Origin: Perognathus longimembris pacificus
Lineage: Eukaryota > Chordata > Mammalia > Rodentia > Heteromyidae
NCBI RefSeq assembly: GCF_023159225.1
Contig: NC_063170.1
Span: 22,915,235-22,979,234 of the forward strand
Direction: 5' to 3'
Length of the DNA stretch: 64,000 bases
Of the stretch, positions 1 to 10,703 are shown piece by piece (positions within the stretch are counted from its first letter, which is position 1; each line of letters starts with the position of its first letter). The position numbers were made by a program, and so were the translations under genes. Below the pieces are notes generated by a model, which worked only from the letters and a program-made list of their open reading frames with translations, was not told the DNA's origin and made no database searches.

Positions 1-1383
1 GAGGAAAAGAGTGAAAGATGGAGGGTTAGAGGTGGGAACTGGAAAATATCCTGGTCATCCAGGCCCACATTCGGTGTCAGCCTTGTCATTCCCTTTGTTA
101 ATGCTCCATCACACAATACTTTAATGGTAGAGGAAAGAAGAGACTGTCAATAAGCAAGCTGCCTATCAGTTCTTCTTTTACAAACATGTGGTCCTTGAAT
201 AAGACCTTATGTATTAAAACTTTAGGGGTTACGATTCACTTTTTTCACCCCCAAATTAGGTTGATTTCCTGCCTGAGGAATCTGAAAATTGCCTGATATA
301 CAACAACAATGAGATTTACTTGGGAAGAGAGTAGGAACCATACTTCAAGAACCTTCTATCTCTTACACAGTCCTAGACTGAGGCCTTTGGCATAGTCTCT
401 TCAAAACTGGATGCTGTTCACTTTCTGCAAACAATATTTATACAGTTTCATAGTGTGTTGGGAACAGATTTGTAAAAGACAAGTGAAGGCGTGTCATGAT
501 TTTGTAACCAATTATTCCATTTGTATTTTATAAATGGGTCATAAATGTCATAGACTAATTGCAGCTCTTCCCCCTCTTCCCTCTAACCCCTCCCTACATA
601 CACTGGAACAACAGGCTGCCTTGTACCACTCTTGCCAGAGGCCAGGTATTAATGGCAGGTTTTAAACTAAACTTCACCTAGTTGGAGGGACATCAATGGC
701 AGTGGAAGACACATTGTAATTTCTCTACCCACCACTGCTCCACTCTGCCCTGGAAAACACAGCTCCATCATTATTCTCTAGCTCAAGAAACTCAGTGCCA
801 AGAAATAAGTGAAAGCACAGATAATAATCAAAGGAATTGAAACAATCAATACTAAAATAATCACATTACAATATCACTGACTTAGTCAAGGCCTTCACTT
901 ATGTACCTGATCATTATAAAAAGAATCATTACAAAATTACACAGTAAAGCAATGACTCAGTTTGATCAAGCATTTCCCTTCCCTTGATGCCAAGGAGCCT
1001 GGGAGAAGAAATGTGAGTACTGTCCTGCTCAGAATGTACATTAAAGAAAAACTGCATTCCACTAGCAGGCTGATTGAAGTGGGGAAGGGGGAGGGGGAGA
1101 ATAATCACTTGGTGATGGTTTAAAAGTCAGAAAGAAAAGCAAAGGACAGGGTGGCTCTGTCCTATAAACTTTTCTGGAATTCCACTCTATTAGAAGTCAG
1201 CTTTAATGAAAGGTCTATGCCACTAAAAAGAAATAAGGATAGCAAGCCACCCTTAATTTCAAGGTGATTCTGTAATAATAGAGTTTAAAGCCATAGAACA
1301 ATAATTGTTCGGATTGCATCAGGCTACAAAACATATTGAAAAATAGGAAAGTGTGGTCACAAAACTCATAGCTCTACTTAAAT
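1..1383. other. Unique intronic sequence, nothing recognised
   Basis: Non-repetitive, AT-rich sequence. No ORF, SINE or clear old repeat seen. Confidence 0.6.
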
Positions 1384-1399
1384 AAAGACTACCCTCCAT

Positions 1400-1602
1400 G
1401 GGGCTGGGGATATGGCCTAGTGGCAAGAGTGCCTGCCTCGTATACATGAGGCCTTGGGTTCAATTCCCCAGCACCACATATACAGAAAACAGCCAGAAGA
1501 GGCACTGTGACTCAAGTGGCAGAGTGCTAGCCTTGAGCAAAAAGAAGCCAGGGACAGTGCTCAGGCCCTAAGTCCAAGCCACAGGGCTGGCCAAAAAAAA
1601 AA
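1400..1602 (+). mobile_element. IDL-Geo dimeric SINE
   Basis: The left half has a tRNA-like A box (GGCCTAGTGGCAAGAGTG) and B box (GGTTCAATTCC). It is joined through CACATATACAGAAAAC to the right half (TGGCAGAGTGCTAGCCTTGA ... CAGGGACAGTGCTC) and an A tail. A perfect 15-bp target duplication, AAAGACTACCCTCCA, flanks it at 1384-1398 and 1603-1617. It is antisense to FTO. Confidence 0.93.
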
Positions 1603-1617
1603 AAAGACTACCCTCCA

Positions 1618-1896
1618 AATAGATTTTCAGTGCTTTATGTCAGTTGTCAAAATGTTTACAAAAGCACATCTCATATAAAATCTGGACTACTGGGTTCTTA
1701 AGGAAAAAAGAATCTGAGCCGTTCCTAACAGTGGGTCCACATTCTATCATGGTAATGGTTGGGGCAACATGCCGCTGCCTGACCCCCCTTAGACAGACTA
1801 GAGTGTGCTTTGGAGTTCTTCCTTGTCTTCCCAGTTCCTTAATATATCACTCCTAGCCTGCTACAGTCACTGACATGACCTACTAGCTTCTGTTTG
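1618..1896. other. Unique intronic sequence
   Basis: No repeat or coding signal recognised. A 70-codon ORF here has no recognisable domain. Confidence 0.5.
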
Positions 1897-1900
1897 GTGT

Positions 1901-1939
<39 letters not shown>

Positions 1940-1950
1940 GTGTGTGTGTT
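1897..1950 (+). repeat. (GT)n microsatellite
   Basis: About 26 GT units with a few interruptions (GAGT, GTTG). No SINE is attached on either side. Confidence 0.95.
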
Positions 1951-3420
1951 TATTAATTAATTGTCCAACAAAAATTTGTTTTCATTACTTGAAGGTAGAG
2001 AGGAAAAGTTTACAGTTTTAGAAACAGTAAATTCTGTGGAGCAATTGCGACAGTCCCCTGAATTTCACTTGAGAGTCAGTGTTTGAGCTGCAGAACAATG
2101 TTTGCCTTGCATCCTTTAGCTTGCCTGAAGACATCCTAGGCCTCTGAGCACCACTGAGTGGCTGACCACTGGGTCAGCCTCTCCTCTAAAGATTATCCAG
2201 TACCCTTGGGGTCTGGTGAGTTTTAAAGAAAAACTATGAAAATGAATTGTATTATTCTCTAAAGAAAAAAAAATTCTGGTCTTATTTATTCATATTTATT
2301 AACTCCAAAATTAAGTTTGCTAAAAAGTTGAACTGTCACACATACATTTCCAGCTTGACTCTTTTACACTTATGATGGATAAAACCATCACTTCACATTA
2401 TATATTTTTTGTATAATGAGGACCACACAAAAAAACCAGAACTCTCAGGACCTTTGGAAATAAAAATAAATGTACATACTTTGCACTAGCTAGCAGTAAT
2501 TATTTTACCATGTGAGGCTTAGGGTAGATAGTAATGTGCAATACCTTTAAACTTGGAGCCATCCCAAAATACAAACAGAAAAAAAAAAAAACCTACTGAC
2601 CTCTGACCCTGTTTTGAAGCATCACTACCTGCTTGGGTAGTGTTTGCATGCTGAAATATTTATTTCCTTCATAAAAAAATCTATCTGAATATCCAATCTC
2701 TCAGCAGTAAAGAGTCTTATTTCCATGTTAGCAGAAGCCCTTAAGTAATTTGGGGCTATGATCTTAACACTACAAGCTTTACCCACTTAAAACTCTGCCA
2801 GCTTGAGCTGCATATTTTTCTCACCAACTCCTCATTTGCAAAACATAGCAGAGATTCAGGTGAAAGGTGAGGAAGTTTCAACAGCTGCAGAACCCAGTTA
2901 GGAAATAAAGTTTCCTGGGCACAGCTTCCAAGAGAGCAATATTTCTGAGCTTTCTGTCACTTGAAGTGATGAATCTCTACCGGTGGGGATGAGCAAGTTC
3001 TGGCAAGTGAGTATTACAGTGGTAGCTGGTGGGCCTGATATGGGAGAGAGTGAAGCGTCGCTGACTCCTAAAGACAGAATATTCCTCAAACACCATGAAT
3101 AGTAACAGAGCATAAGAATACCGTCAAGGATTGTTAAAAGGGATGGCCTTGATCAAGATGCATTATATTTATAAACTGCTTTGTTAAATGGCGATTCCTT
3201 TGTATAAGTACTTAAAGGTAATTTTTTCAGGAAAGAATATCATCAAGGTTTCCTCATTTGTTCACTGTTTATGCCACAGGAGCAAAAGCCCTAATGGATA
3301 AGATGGTATTTGATTTATACCACAGAAAAAGAAAAACAGAGATCTCACATAAAATGTTTTGTATTAATTATATCAAATTTACAAATGTCCTGGGGTACAA
3401 ATGGAGGCCAGCCTATTTCC
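1951..3420. other. Unique intronic sequence
   Basis: No repeat, RNA gene or exon recognised. Contains a short A-run at 2580-2592. Confidence 0.55.
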
Positions 3421-3480
3421 AAAATATATACATACATATATACATACATACACATACCTACATACATACGATCATACATA
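3421..3480 (+). repeat. (TACA)n-type microsatellite
   Basis: Imperfect TACA/TATA tetranucleotide repeat of about 60 bp. Overlapping short ORFs on both strands here are products of the repeat. Confidence 0.85.
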
Positions 3481-5641
3481 AAAAGCACCAATTTAGTCAG
3501 ACAAATGCAAAGAGGTATACTGAGGGTTGATGTGTCTTTCATTAAAGTTGTAACCCCCAACATTCACCCATAACAAGGTTTAAATTAACCCCAAATGGCT
3601 CTTCTATAATGCCTTTTGTTAACAGATATCAGTAAGCTGAGTCATCGCTCAATCTTGCTCTGAGGCCCAGGATGGAGATACTGAAATCAAATTCAAAATG
3701 TCTTTTATAAAGTAGGAAGGCTTCAGGTTTCCTTCATGCCTACTAGCACTGCCCACATCATAGATGGCTTTGCTTTGGGGGAATGATGATTTAGGGCAAC
3801 ACCAGGAAACACGGGCTCTTACTTCAGCTGTCATTAGAACTCCAGATTTAATAATGGCCCACTGGGCCTAAAGTACTGTGGAGAGCCCATGTGAGCTCTA
3901 TGAGGCCACACTATGTTTAAGCTTATATATAACAACTGAGGAAATCTTGAAATTAGAATTCCACTGTAACCAAAAGTGAATCAGTTATGCTTCCCTGGGG
4001 TGGGAGATAATGTTACAATACAAAAATAAAATCATTGTGCATTGAATTATTTAAATTTGTGAGCTTCTCTTCTTAGGAACATTCTGTTTAGATTTGTTGA
4101 TAATAAACTTAAATTCTAGAGGAAACGTATGTTCTCTACAGATTATACTATGATTGGCTTTGTAATGCCACCTTGGAATTACATACAGCTTTTGGGATCC
4201 TAGTCTACTTGGCAGGAGAGGTACTTCTGAAAGTTGTACATATTGTAAACTGGGACTCCAGCTGTCCTTGTTGCACATTTTGCCAAATAAGAATGATTTT
4301 CCTTATGACATGGTTCCCCAGTTAGAAGAGGGGATGGTACACTGGATTTCAGCCACTTTTGCCCACAAACCATACCACTTCTGCAGGGTATAACCAGTTT
4401 ACTAGGTACTCAACATGAAAAATGTATCAGCAAGTCTGTTTTCAGCCACTCATTCTGGTTTCCAGGTGATGTGGGGTTACTAGAAAAACCAGCAGGGAAG
4501 TTTGGCCTATACAGTTTACAGATGGAAGGATAAGCTGATAAAACAAAACCTGTCTGACAACAAAATGGGGGCAAGAGGATACCAAAGAATAAGGAAGTAA
4601 AAAGAACAAAAGAATGCGAAAAGAAGAATAAAACAATACATCTTTGGCATGGCAATCTTACAGGAAACCAAAGGAGACCCACCATTCAGAAAGCCATCTA
4701 ATTCTTTAAGCCAAGCTCTGCAATGAGGAAGAAGGCCCAAGATGGCAAGCATGGGATAAACTTCTGCATTCTCTGTGGCATGTCTATTCCACTGGCTCTC
4801 TTTCTTGGCAAATCAGCGATGAAGTACATCTTTTTCTGACTTGGACCTATTAGTTCAACTGTTCAAATGGCTGTACAGGTAGCCAAAGTCAGCCACACAA
4901 TCTTACCAGAAAGCAGAGGATAATTCACAAATTTCACAATTGCTTGGTAAAATGGCCCCAACAACATCAAGGAAGAAGAATGTGAGATAAATCAAAGGAT
5001 TCTACAGCCAGAAACATTTAGGAGGCATAACGAAAGCACAACCATGTATATTCTCCTTCAAGCTGAACCAGTTCTTCTTGACTTCAGGGTGGGACTAGTT
5101 CTGTCTGACTTTGACTCACAAAGAGCAGGCATGGAGATGAGCTCAGCAAGCCTAGTTTTTTCTGGGCCATGAAGATCCCTGAGTGTGTAATCTGGCAGGA
5201 TCATAAACTGAGAAGTAAGGTTTCCAGATGTAGAGATCAGATTTAGGAGCAAATGAGTCTTGGTTCCCAGGGAAAAAGCAAACAGAAGGCCTCCCAGGAA
5301 GGGCACAGCTTAGAGAAGCCTTCAAGAGTAATCATAGGAATTACCAAACTGACCAGTACTTGTTCAATATGAGTTGTGATTTAGGAAAACAGAGTTAGTA
5401 GAAGTATGCTAGGTGCACAAAATTTTCTAGTTTAGTGCCGATCTCCAAACTTGGCCTTTCTACCCCAAAACTAAGTGTAACTGTAAATAATGTACTAATA
5501 CCTGCTGCCTGCATTTACTAAGAATGGTATCTAAACCACAAAAGGGGAAGAGGAGTAGAAATCAAGAAAATTAACATATACAAACACAATCATAATAAAC
5601 ATGCAAAATATTCAATCACCGTAACAACTAAGAAAGGAAAT
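3481..5641. other. Unique intronic sequence
   Basis: No repeat family recognised. Several 70-90 codon ORFs on the minus strand lack domain features and splice context, so I treat them as chance. Confidence 0.5.
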
Positions 5642-5760
5642 GAACTGAGTGCTAGTGGCTCATGTCTATAATCCTGAGTTATCAGGAAGCTGAGAGCAGA
5701 AGGATTGAGGTTTGAGGCCTGTCTGGGCAGAAAAGTCAGAAAGACAATGAAATAAGGATA
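5642..5760 (+). mobile_element. B1-like SINE monomer (left half of a B1-Geo dimer)
   Basis: Diverged 7SL-type monomer: GTGGCTCATGTCTATAATCC ... AAGCTGAGAGCAGAAGGATT ... GGCAGAAAAGTC. The right monomer and A tail are absent, so it is a truncated or decayed copy. Confidence 0.7.
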
Positions 5761-6247
5761 CTGGAGCTTACTAGCACCATTTTGGCAACATGGTAGATGA
5801 TAGGGAATTGGGTCTTGTTAGTGGATGAAGGTGAAGTCCCACCCCAGGTGATGGGCATGCCTGAATTCTTAGAGGCAGGGATAGGACTTGGATAACAGGT
5901 TCCTGGACCTGCCAGTCCTGTGCCATGAACTCCTGACAGTAATGAGCTCCTTGTGACCCTGTCCCTTGACCTTGATCCCAGACCAGCTCAGCTGCCACTT
6001 TGTACCATGTCTCATGTCTTCTGATTCCTCAGGTCACCATGGTTTCCCACTTCAGCTCTTCATTGGAGTTGATCTGGTTTGGGGGGATTGTTTTTCTGTT
6101 CTTTCTTTGCTTTACTCCCCTCACAGCTCAGTTTTCTAACAGTGTAAGTGTATTTGAGGTTGCAAGTCTTTGAGACAGGAGTCATTGCAGTTGCTGTTTT
6201 CTAATAAAAGACTCTAGATTCAACCTCTCAAAACATGGCTTCTCGTT
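5761..6247. other. Unique or unclassified sequence
   Basis: No family identified. The 6190-6240 part (AATAAAAGACTCTAG) has an AATAAA-like word followed by a pyrimidine-rich stretch, but I cannot call an LTR. Confidence 0.35.
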
Positions 6248-6481
6248 TGGCACTGGTGGCTCATGCCTATAATCCTAGCTACTTAGGAGGCTGAGATCTG
6301 AGGATTGTGGTTCAAAGCCAGCCCAGGCAGGAAAAGCTGTAAGACCCTTATTTCCAATTAACCACCAGAAAACCAAAAGGGTGCTGTGGCTCAAAGTGAT
6401 AGAGTGCTAGCCTTCAGCTGAAGAGCTCAGGGACAGCACTTAGGCCCAGAGTTCAAGCCCCACAACTGACAAAAAAAAAAA
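6248..6481 (+). mobile_element. B1-Geo dimeric SINE
   Basis: The left 7SL-type monomer (TGGCACTGGTGGCTCATGCC, TACTTAGGAGGCTGAGATCT) is joined through TCCAATTAACCACCAGAAA to the right monomer (GTGGCTCAAAGTGATAGAGT, CAGGGACAGCACTTAGGC, GAGTTCAAGCCCC), then an A tail. It shares its right half with IDL-Geo elements. Confidence 0.88.
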
Positions 6482-6556
6482 GAAAAGGTGGTTTCTCTGT
6501 GTCTTACAAACAATTTCTGGTATAACAACGCTCCCTCAAAAATAACCAGCAAAAAA

Positions 6557-6668
6557 CAGGGTTGGAGATGGGTGATGTGGCTCAGATTGGAGAGTACCCA
6601 TGCAGCAAGTGAAATGACATTCTGAATTCAAATTCTACCACAGTCAAGGCGGGGCGGAGGGGACAAAA
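6557..6668 (+). mobile_element. Diverged tRNA-like SINE monomer (dID/ID-like)
   Basis: GTGATGTGGCTCAGATTGG resembles an A box and CTGAATTCAAATTCTACC a B box at ID-like spacing. Strongly mutated; family assignment is approximate. Confidence 0.5.
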
Positions 6669-6699
6669 TTAAGAAAACAGCCAAGTACAATAAGTGAAC

Positions 6700-6895
6700 T
6701 TATGTATAGGGAATGTGAACAGGCAATCTGAGAAAAAAATTAAAATGTTTAATGAAGATGTGAAAAGATCTACTCACTGACAATCAGAAATGTGCAAATT
6801 AAAATTACACATAGCATTTTCACCTATCCAAATAGAAAATATGAAATTAATCAATTTATGCCACTTCATGACAGTTGATGAGAATTACTTTGTAG
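6700..6895 (+). mobile_element. Old L1 fragment (ME-type), interrupted
   Basis: AATGTGCAAATTAAAATTAC and TTCACCTATCC match the L1 ORF2 region coding for QIKTTMRYHLTP-like sequence, heavily mutated. The continuation appears at 7342, after two SINEs. Confidence 0.6.
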
Positions 6896-6921
6896 TATGT
6901 GTGTGTGTGCGTGTGTGTGAT
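6896..6921 (+). repeat. (TG)n at the tail of a SINE
   Basis: Short TG repeat directly abutting the 3' end of the minus-strand B1-Geo element at 6922-7154. Confidence 0.8.
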
Positions 6922-7154
6922 TGTGACAGTCTTGGGGCTGGAACTCAGGGCCTGGTTCTGTACCTGAGCTTTTTTGCTCAAGGCTAGCTCTTTATCACTT
7001 GAGCAACAGCTCCAGCACTTCAAGTGCTTAAGTGCTTAAATGGAGATAAGAGCCTCATACACTTTCCCACTTAGGCTGGCTTTGGACCATGATCTTCATA
7101 TCTTTGCCTCCTAAATAGCTAGGATTACAGGAGTGAGCCCCAAGTACCCACCAA
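6922..7154 (-). mobile_element. B1-Geo dimeric SINE, inserted in old L1
   Basis: In plus-strand order: right monomer (CTTGGGGCTGGAACTCAGGG, TCACTTGAGCAACAGC), linker, then left B1-like monomer (GGCTGGCTTTGGACCATGAT, AGCTAGGATTACAGGAGTGA). Its 3' end carries the TG repeat, and its 5' end is next to an IDL-Geo element. Confidence 0.82.
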
Positions 7155-7161
7155 TTAGTTT

Positions 7162-7162
<1 letters not shown>

Positions 7163-7198
<36 letters not shown>

Positions 7199-7333
7199 CA
7201 AGGCTAGCACTCTGCCACTTGAGCCACAGCACCACTTCTGGCCATTTTCTATATATATGGTGCTGGGGAATCGAACCCAGGGCTTCATGTATACGAGGCA
7301 AGCACTCTTGCCACTAGGCCATATTCTCAGCCT
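7163..7333 (-). mobile_element. IDL-Geo SINE with truncated 3' end
   Basis: A 32-base T run (the A tail) abuts GCTCAAGGCTAGCAC directly, so about 65 bases at the 3' end of the right monomer are missing. The rest is complete to CTCAGCC. An 8-bp flanking duplication, TTAGTTTT, is at 7155-7162 and 7334-7341. It fits priming at the internal A5 of GAGCAAAAAG. Confidence 0.88.
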
Positions 7334-7341
7334 TTAGTTTT

Positions 7342-7800
7342 GTTTTTTAAGAGAGGTTTTGGGCAGCAAAAATTTAAATGTGAAGATGTTAATTTATTAA
7401 TACCATTTGGAGAGGACTATCCTAGGGAATTAGCCCACATATAAGAAGAAACATGATAAAGGGCACTCATTACAATATGGTTTGTAGTAACAAAGAGGGA
7501 GAAAAAAATTAAAAAAATCATTCAAAACAAGGTAATGCATAAAGTAGGATGTGATTATCATCTATACTATGGGATATCTAATCAAAAGAAACTAATTAGA
7601 CTTTTATGTATTAACATGCTAAGCTTCCTAGAACTCTTTGTTTATCCAGTTTAGAGTAAATAAATGCAAATGAAGTTGAAGAGTTACAGGAATTATACCA
7701 TTTTTATATTTTAAAAAAGAGCAAAATGGAAACATGAAATACATGAGAAAAGGAAGAAATAGGACATTGCATGGGAAATGAGAAAATAAAAAGAAATGCT
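7342..7800 (+). mobile_element. Old L1 fragment (ME-type), continuation
   Basis: Resembles the 3' region of mammal-wide L1: ...AGTAACAAAGAGGG (RNWK-like region), TATACTATGGGATATCTAATCA, TATACCATTTTTATATT. It continues the piece at 6700-6895 across the SINE insertions. Right boundary uncertain. Confidence 0.5.
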
Positions 7801-8019
7801 ATATGTGTTCTAGTGGTCCATATATAACTGTGTGCAGATGCTGAAGAGGAAGATCTGAGAGCTGACAGGGCAAGCTAATTTCATCACTTTCTGTTGCAGA
7901 GGAGCACTGTATGTGAGGGAAAAGCAGAGAGTTTTGCTTTGCTAAAGAAGTTCAGAGCACTGATAGGGAACAAAGACTGGAGGAAGACAGCCTGCCTCTG
8001 ACAGGTATTTAGTCAATCA

Positions 8020-8150
8020 GGGCCTCAGCATTCTATCTAGGGGGTAAGAATAATACTGACACATAGGGTCGGTATAATTGGTAAATGAATTGATATCTAC
8101 AAAGCACATGTCTGGCATATAGTAAGCATAATATAAATGTTAGGTGTAAG
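8020..8150 (-). mobile_element. MIR fragment
   Basis: GGTAAGAATAATACTGACAC, TAAATGAATTGATATC and CATGTCTGGCATATAGTAAG match the reverse complement of MIR (counterparts of GGGATAATAATAGTACC, TAAATGAGATAAT, CTGGCACATAGTAAG). Confidence 0.65.
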
Positions 8151-8214
8151 TCATCCATATAGTGTAGATTATTAATTTTAAACAGTTCAGTTTATTGTTA
8201 ATCTTCTCTTGATT

Positions 8215-8255
<41 letters not shown>

Positions 8256-8502
8256 ATGTGTGTGTGCATGTGTGTGTACTGGTTTGGGGGCTTGAACTCA
8301 GGGCCTGGGTTCCCTTACCTTTTTGCTCAAGGTTCCATCTCTACAACTTGAGCTACAGCTTTATTTCCAGTATTTGTTTGGTAAACTGGACACAAAAGTT
8401 TTCACTGATCTTCCTGTCCTGGCTGGCTTTGAACCAAGATCCTCAGATCTCAGCCTTCCAAGCAGCTAGGATTATAGGCATGAGCCACCAGTACCTGACT
8501 TG
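8215..8502 (-). mobile_element. B1-Geo dimeric SINE with (TG)n tail
   Basis: Right monomer (GGGGCTTGAACTCAGGGCC, TTTTTGCTCAAGG), linker, then left B1-like monomer (GGCTGGCTTTGAACCAAGAT, GCTAGGATTATAGGCATGAG). Its 3' end is a 60-bp TG repeat. TCTTGATT at 8207-8214 and 8503-8510 brackets the SINE together with the TG repeat, so the repeat belongs to the inserted unit. Confidence 0.85.
8216..8278 (+). repeat. (TG)n microsatellite at a SINE tail
   Basis: About 30 units with two CA interruptions, lying between the target duplication and the 3' end of the SINE at 8279. Confidence 0.95.
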
Positions 8503-8510
8503 TCTTGATT

Positions 8511-8931
8511 TTTTAAAATATGTTTTTTGTAAGGCTATAAAGCAGGGGTGATGAAGGTTAAAATTGGTAGGGTAGAAAGAGGCTGGAAGGAGTTACTACG
8601 TATAGACAAATTGAATATTTTCAATATCTGAATATGGAAAAAATCTTTGGGGAAGAAAACTAATATTTATAATTGTGCCAAGTAAAACCTGAAGCATGAT
8701 TTCAAAGATCTACTAGTGTAGCTTTCCATATAAATACACCATGCTAATTCTAATAGTCCGTAATGACAATAATTACATCCAATTTGAAATTTTGAAGATG
8801 TTAAGGAACTAATACATAAATTAGCATAAAATAAACAGCAAAACTTCCTTAGACAAAGTATGATATATTGCTTTATATTCAATTAAAAGCAAGTTTTAAA
8901 TATAACACTCTTACGTTTTGAACACAGCTTT
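8511..8931. other. Unique intronic sequence
   Basis: AT-rich, no repeat recognised. Confidence 0.5.
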
Positions 8932-8943
8932 AAAAAGTTACAA

Positions 8944-9176
8944 AGCTGGGCACTAGTGGCTCATACCTGTAATCCTAGCTACTGAGGAGGCTGAGCTCTG
9001 AGGTTCCTAGTTCAAAGCCAGCTTGAGCAGGAAAGTCTGTAAGACTCTAATCTCCAATAAACTACCAACACTGGAAGTAGCACTGTGGCTTAAGTGGTAG
9101 AAGGCTTAAGAGCTTAAGAGCTCAGAGACAGCTCCCAGGCCCAGAGTTCAAGCCCCATGACAGACTAAAAAAAAAA
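8944..9176 (+). mobile_element. B1-Geo dimeric SINE
   Basis: Starts GCTGGGCACTAGTGGCTCAT. Left B1-like monomer, linker, right monomer (GTGGCTTAAGTGGTAGAAGG, CCAGAGTTCAAGCCCC) and A tail. Flanked by AAAAAGTTACAA at 8932-8943 and 9177-9188. Confidence 0.92.
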
Positions 9177-9219
9177 AAAAAGTTACAATATTTGAAATCA
9201 AATTAAGAAAACCTTATCA

Positions 9220-9450
9220 GGGGCTGGGAATATGGCCTAGTGGCAAGAGTGCTTGTCTCCTATAATGAAGCCCTAGGTTCGATTCCCCACCACCACATAT
9301 ATAGAAAACGACCAGAAGTGGCACTGTGGCTCAAGTGGCAGAGTGCTAGCCTTGAGCAAAAAGAAGCCAGGGACAGTGCTCAGGCCCTGAGTCCAAGCCT
9401 GGGACTGGCAAAAAAACCAAACCCAAACAAAACAAAACAAAACAAAAAAC
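9220..9450 (+). mobile_element. IDL-Geo dimeric SINE
   Basis: Middle-type left half (GCAAGAGTGCTTGTCTCC), B box GGTTCGATTCC, right half and a long patterned tail of CAAAA repeats. No clear target duplication found, so its 3' border may be rearranged. Confidence 0.9.
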
Positions 9451-9540
9451 CACAATGTGTTTGATTACCAAGATGCTAGATAAATAAAAATTTTAAAAAA
9501 ACATAAAAAAGAAAAAATAAATATAAAAATTAAAAAAAAG

Positions 9541-9612
9541 AAGATCAAGAGTTCAAGGCCAGGCTGAGCTATATAGTGAGACCCTACTCTATATCAATAA
9601 ACAAAAACAAAA
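9541..9612 (+). mobile_element. B1-type SINE, 3' half
   Basis: GAGTTCAAGGCCAGGCTGAG, CTATATAGTGAGACCCT and the A-rich tail correspond to the 3' half of a rodent B1 (7SL-derived) element. The 5' half is absent; the preceding 60 bases are A-rich. Confidence 0.7.
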
Positions 9613-10470
9613 CAAAAGCAACCTTTATACTTAAAAAATGTGACATGGGCATTAGTTTTACTTCTTGATGGTAGTGCTATCTATTTTTAAATGTGCTCCA
9701 CATAAAAACTAAAGTACAACATCCTCATCTGAAGTCAATTTAGAAATGGAAAGATAAATCTGTGTATTAAATACACAAGTAACTCAAAGAGAATAGAGAT
9801 TCCTAGGAAACGTTTCTATAAATAGTTTGACATTATTCCACAATCGTCTCTGCATATCTTGTAATGGAAACATTGCTATGGGTGATTGAAGAAATAAGCA
9901 ACTTTGACATTTCTGGATGTAACTTGAGGAGATTACTTCATCATAAAGGATTGGTATAGAATATCCTAACCAACAACTCAATATCAAAACTCTCCTTGCA
10001 ACTCTAAAACAGTGCAGAATGACATTTAAGATAATCCATTTATCACCATCCAATACAGGCTGCTTGTTCACAAAATGTCAGTGACAAGACTGGAGGCTTC
10101 CCATTTGCAGGCAGTCAGTGCAAGTGACAAGGAATCTTTAATGTAGCATCAACTTCATTTCCCTATATGCTACTGCTGTACCATGAGCTTGAGTTCCCTG
10201 AGTTTTGGCAATTGCTATGAACAATGAAATGTCTTCTCTTTTTCCCAGACACAACAGAACCATTTCCCCCTGAGGAAAGAGAATGAAATGCCTGCATGAC
10301 ACGTGCAAAAAAGTAATTTACTCATGGTAAATTCGTGATGGTTTTACTAGCTAACTTTAAAAGGCTTATTCTCGAGATCTGCATAGTAATCTTAAAAATG
10401 CAAATAATTCTTTGTAGTAGTCATTCTAAAGCTAATAGGGACTTGTACTGATATGCTACTTATTCATATT
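9613..10470. other. Unique intronic sequence
   Basis: No repeat recognised. A 95-codon minus-strand ORF at 9784-10071 has no domain features and no splice context. Confidence 0.5.
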
Positions 10471-10484
10471 CCCATGTGTTTTGT

Positions 10485-10689
10485 GTTTTTTTTTTGGCCA
10501 GTTCTGGGGCTTGGGACTCAGTGCCTGAGCTCTGTCCCTGGCTTCTTTTTGCTCAAGACTAGCACTCTGCCACTTGAGCCACAGCGCCACTTCTGGCCAT
10601 TTTCTGTATATGTGGTGCTGGGGAATTGAACCCAGGGCCTCATGTATACGAGGCAAGCACTCTTGCCACTAGGCCATATCCCCAGCCCT
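10485..10689 (-). mobile_element. IDL-Geo dimeric SINE
   Basis: Full length, minus strand: T run, GGCCAGTTCTGGGGCTTGG, then the left half ending in CATATCCCCAGCCC. Flanking repeats CCCATGTGTTTTG (10471-10483) and CCCATGTGGTTTTG (10690-10703) form a target duplication with a 1-bp indel. Confidence 0.93.
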
Positions 10690-10703
10690 CCCATGTGGTT
10701 TTG

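Noticed and set aside
1430..1475. tRNA gene from A-box/B-box sequences
   Set aside because: These promoter boxes belong to tRNA-derived SINEs. No cloverleaf with acceptor stem pairing was seen.
9240..9464. Recurrent ORFs reading HEALGSIPQHHIYRK and WLKWQSASLEQKEARDS
   Set aside because: Translations of the IDL-Geo SINE, repeated at many copies on both strands. Not a protein family.
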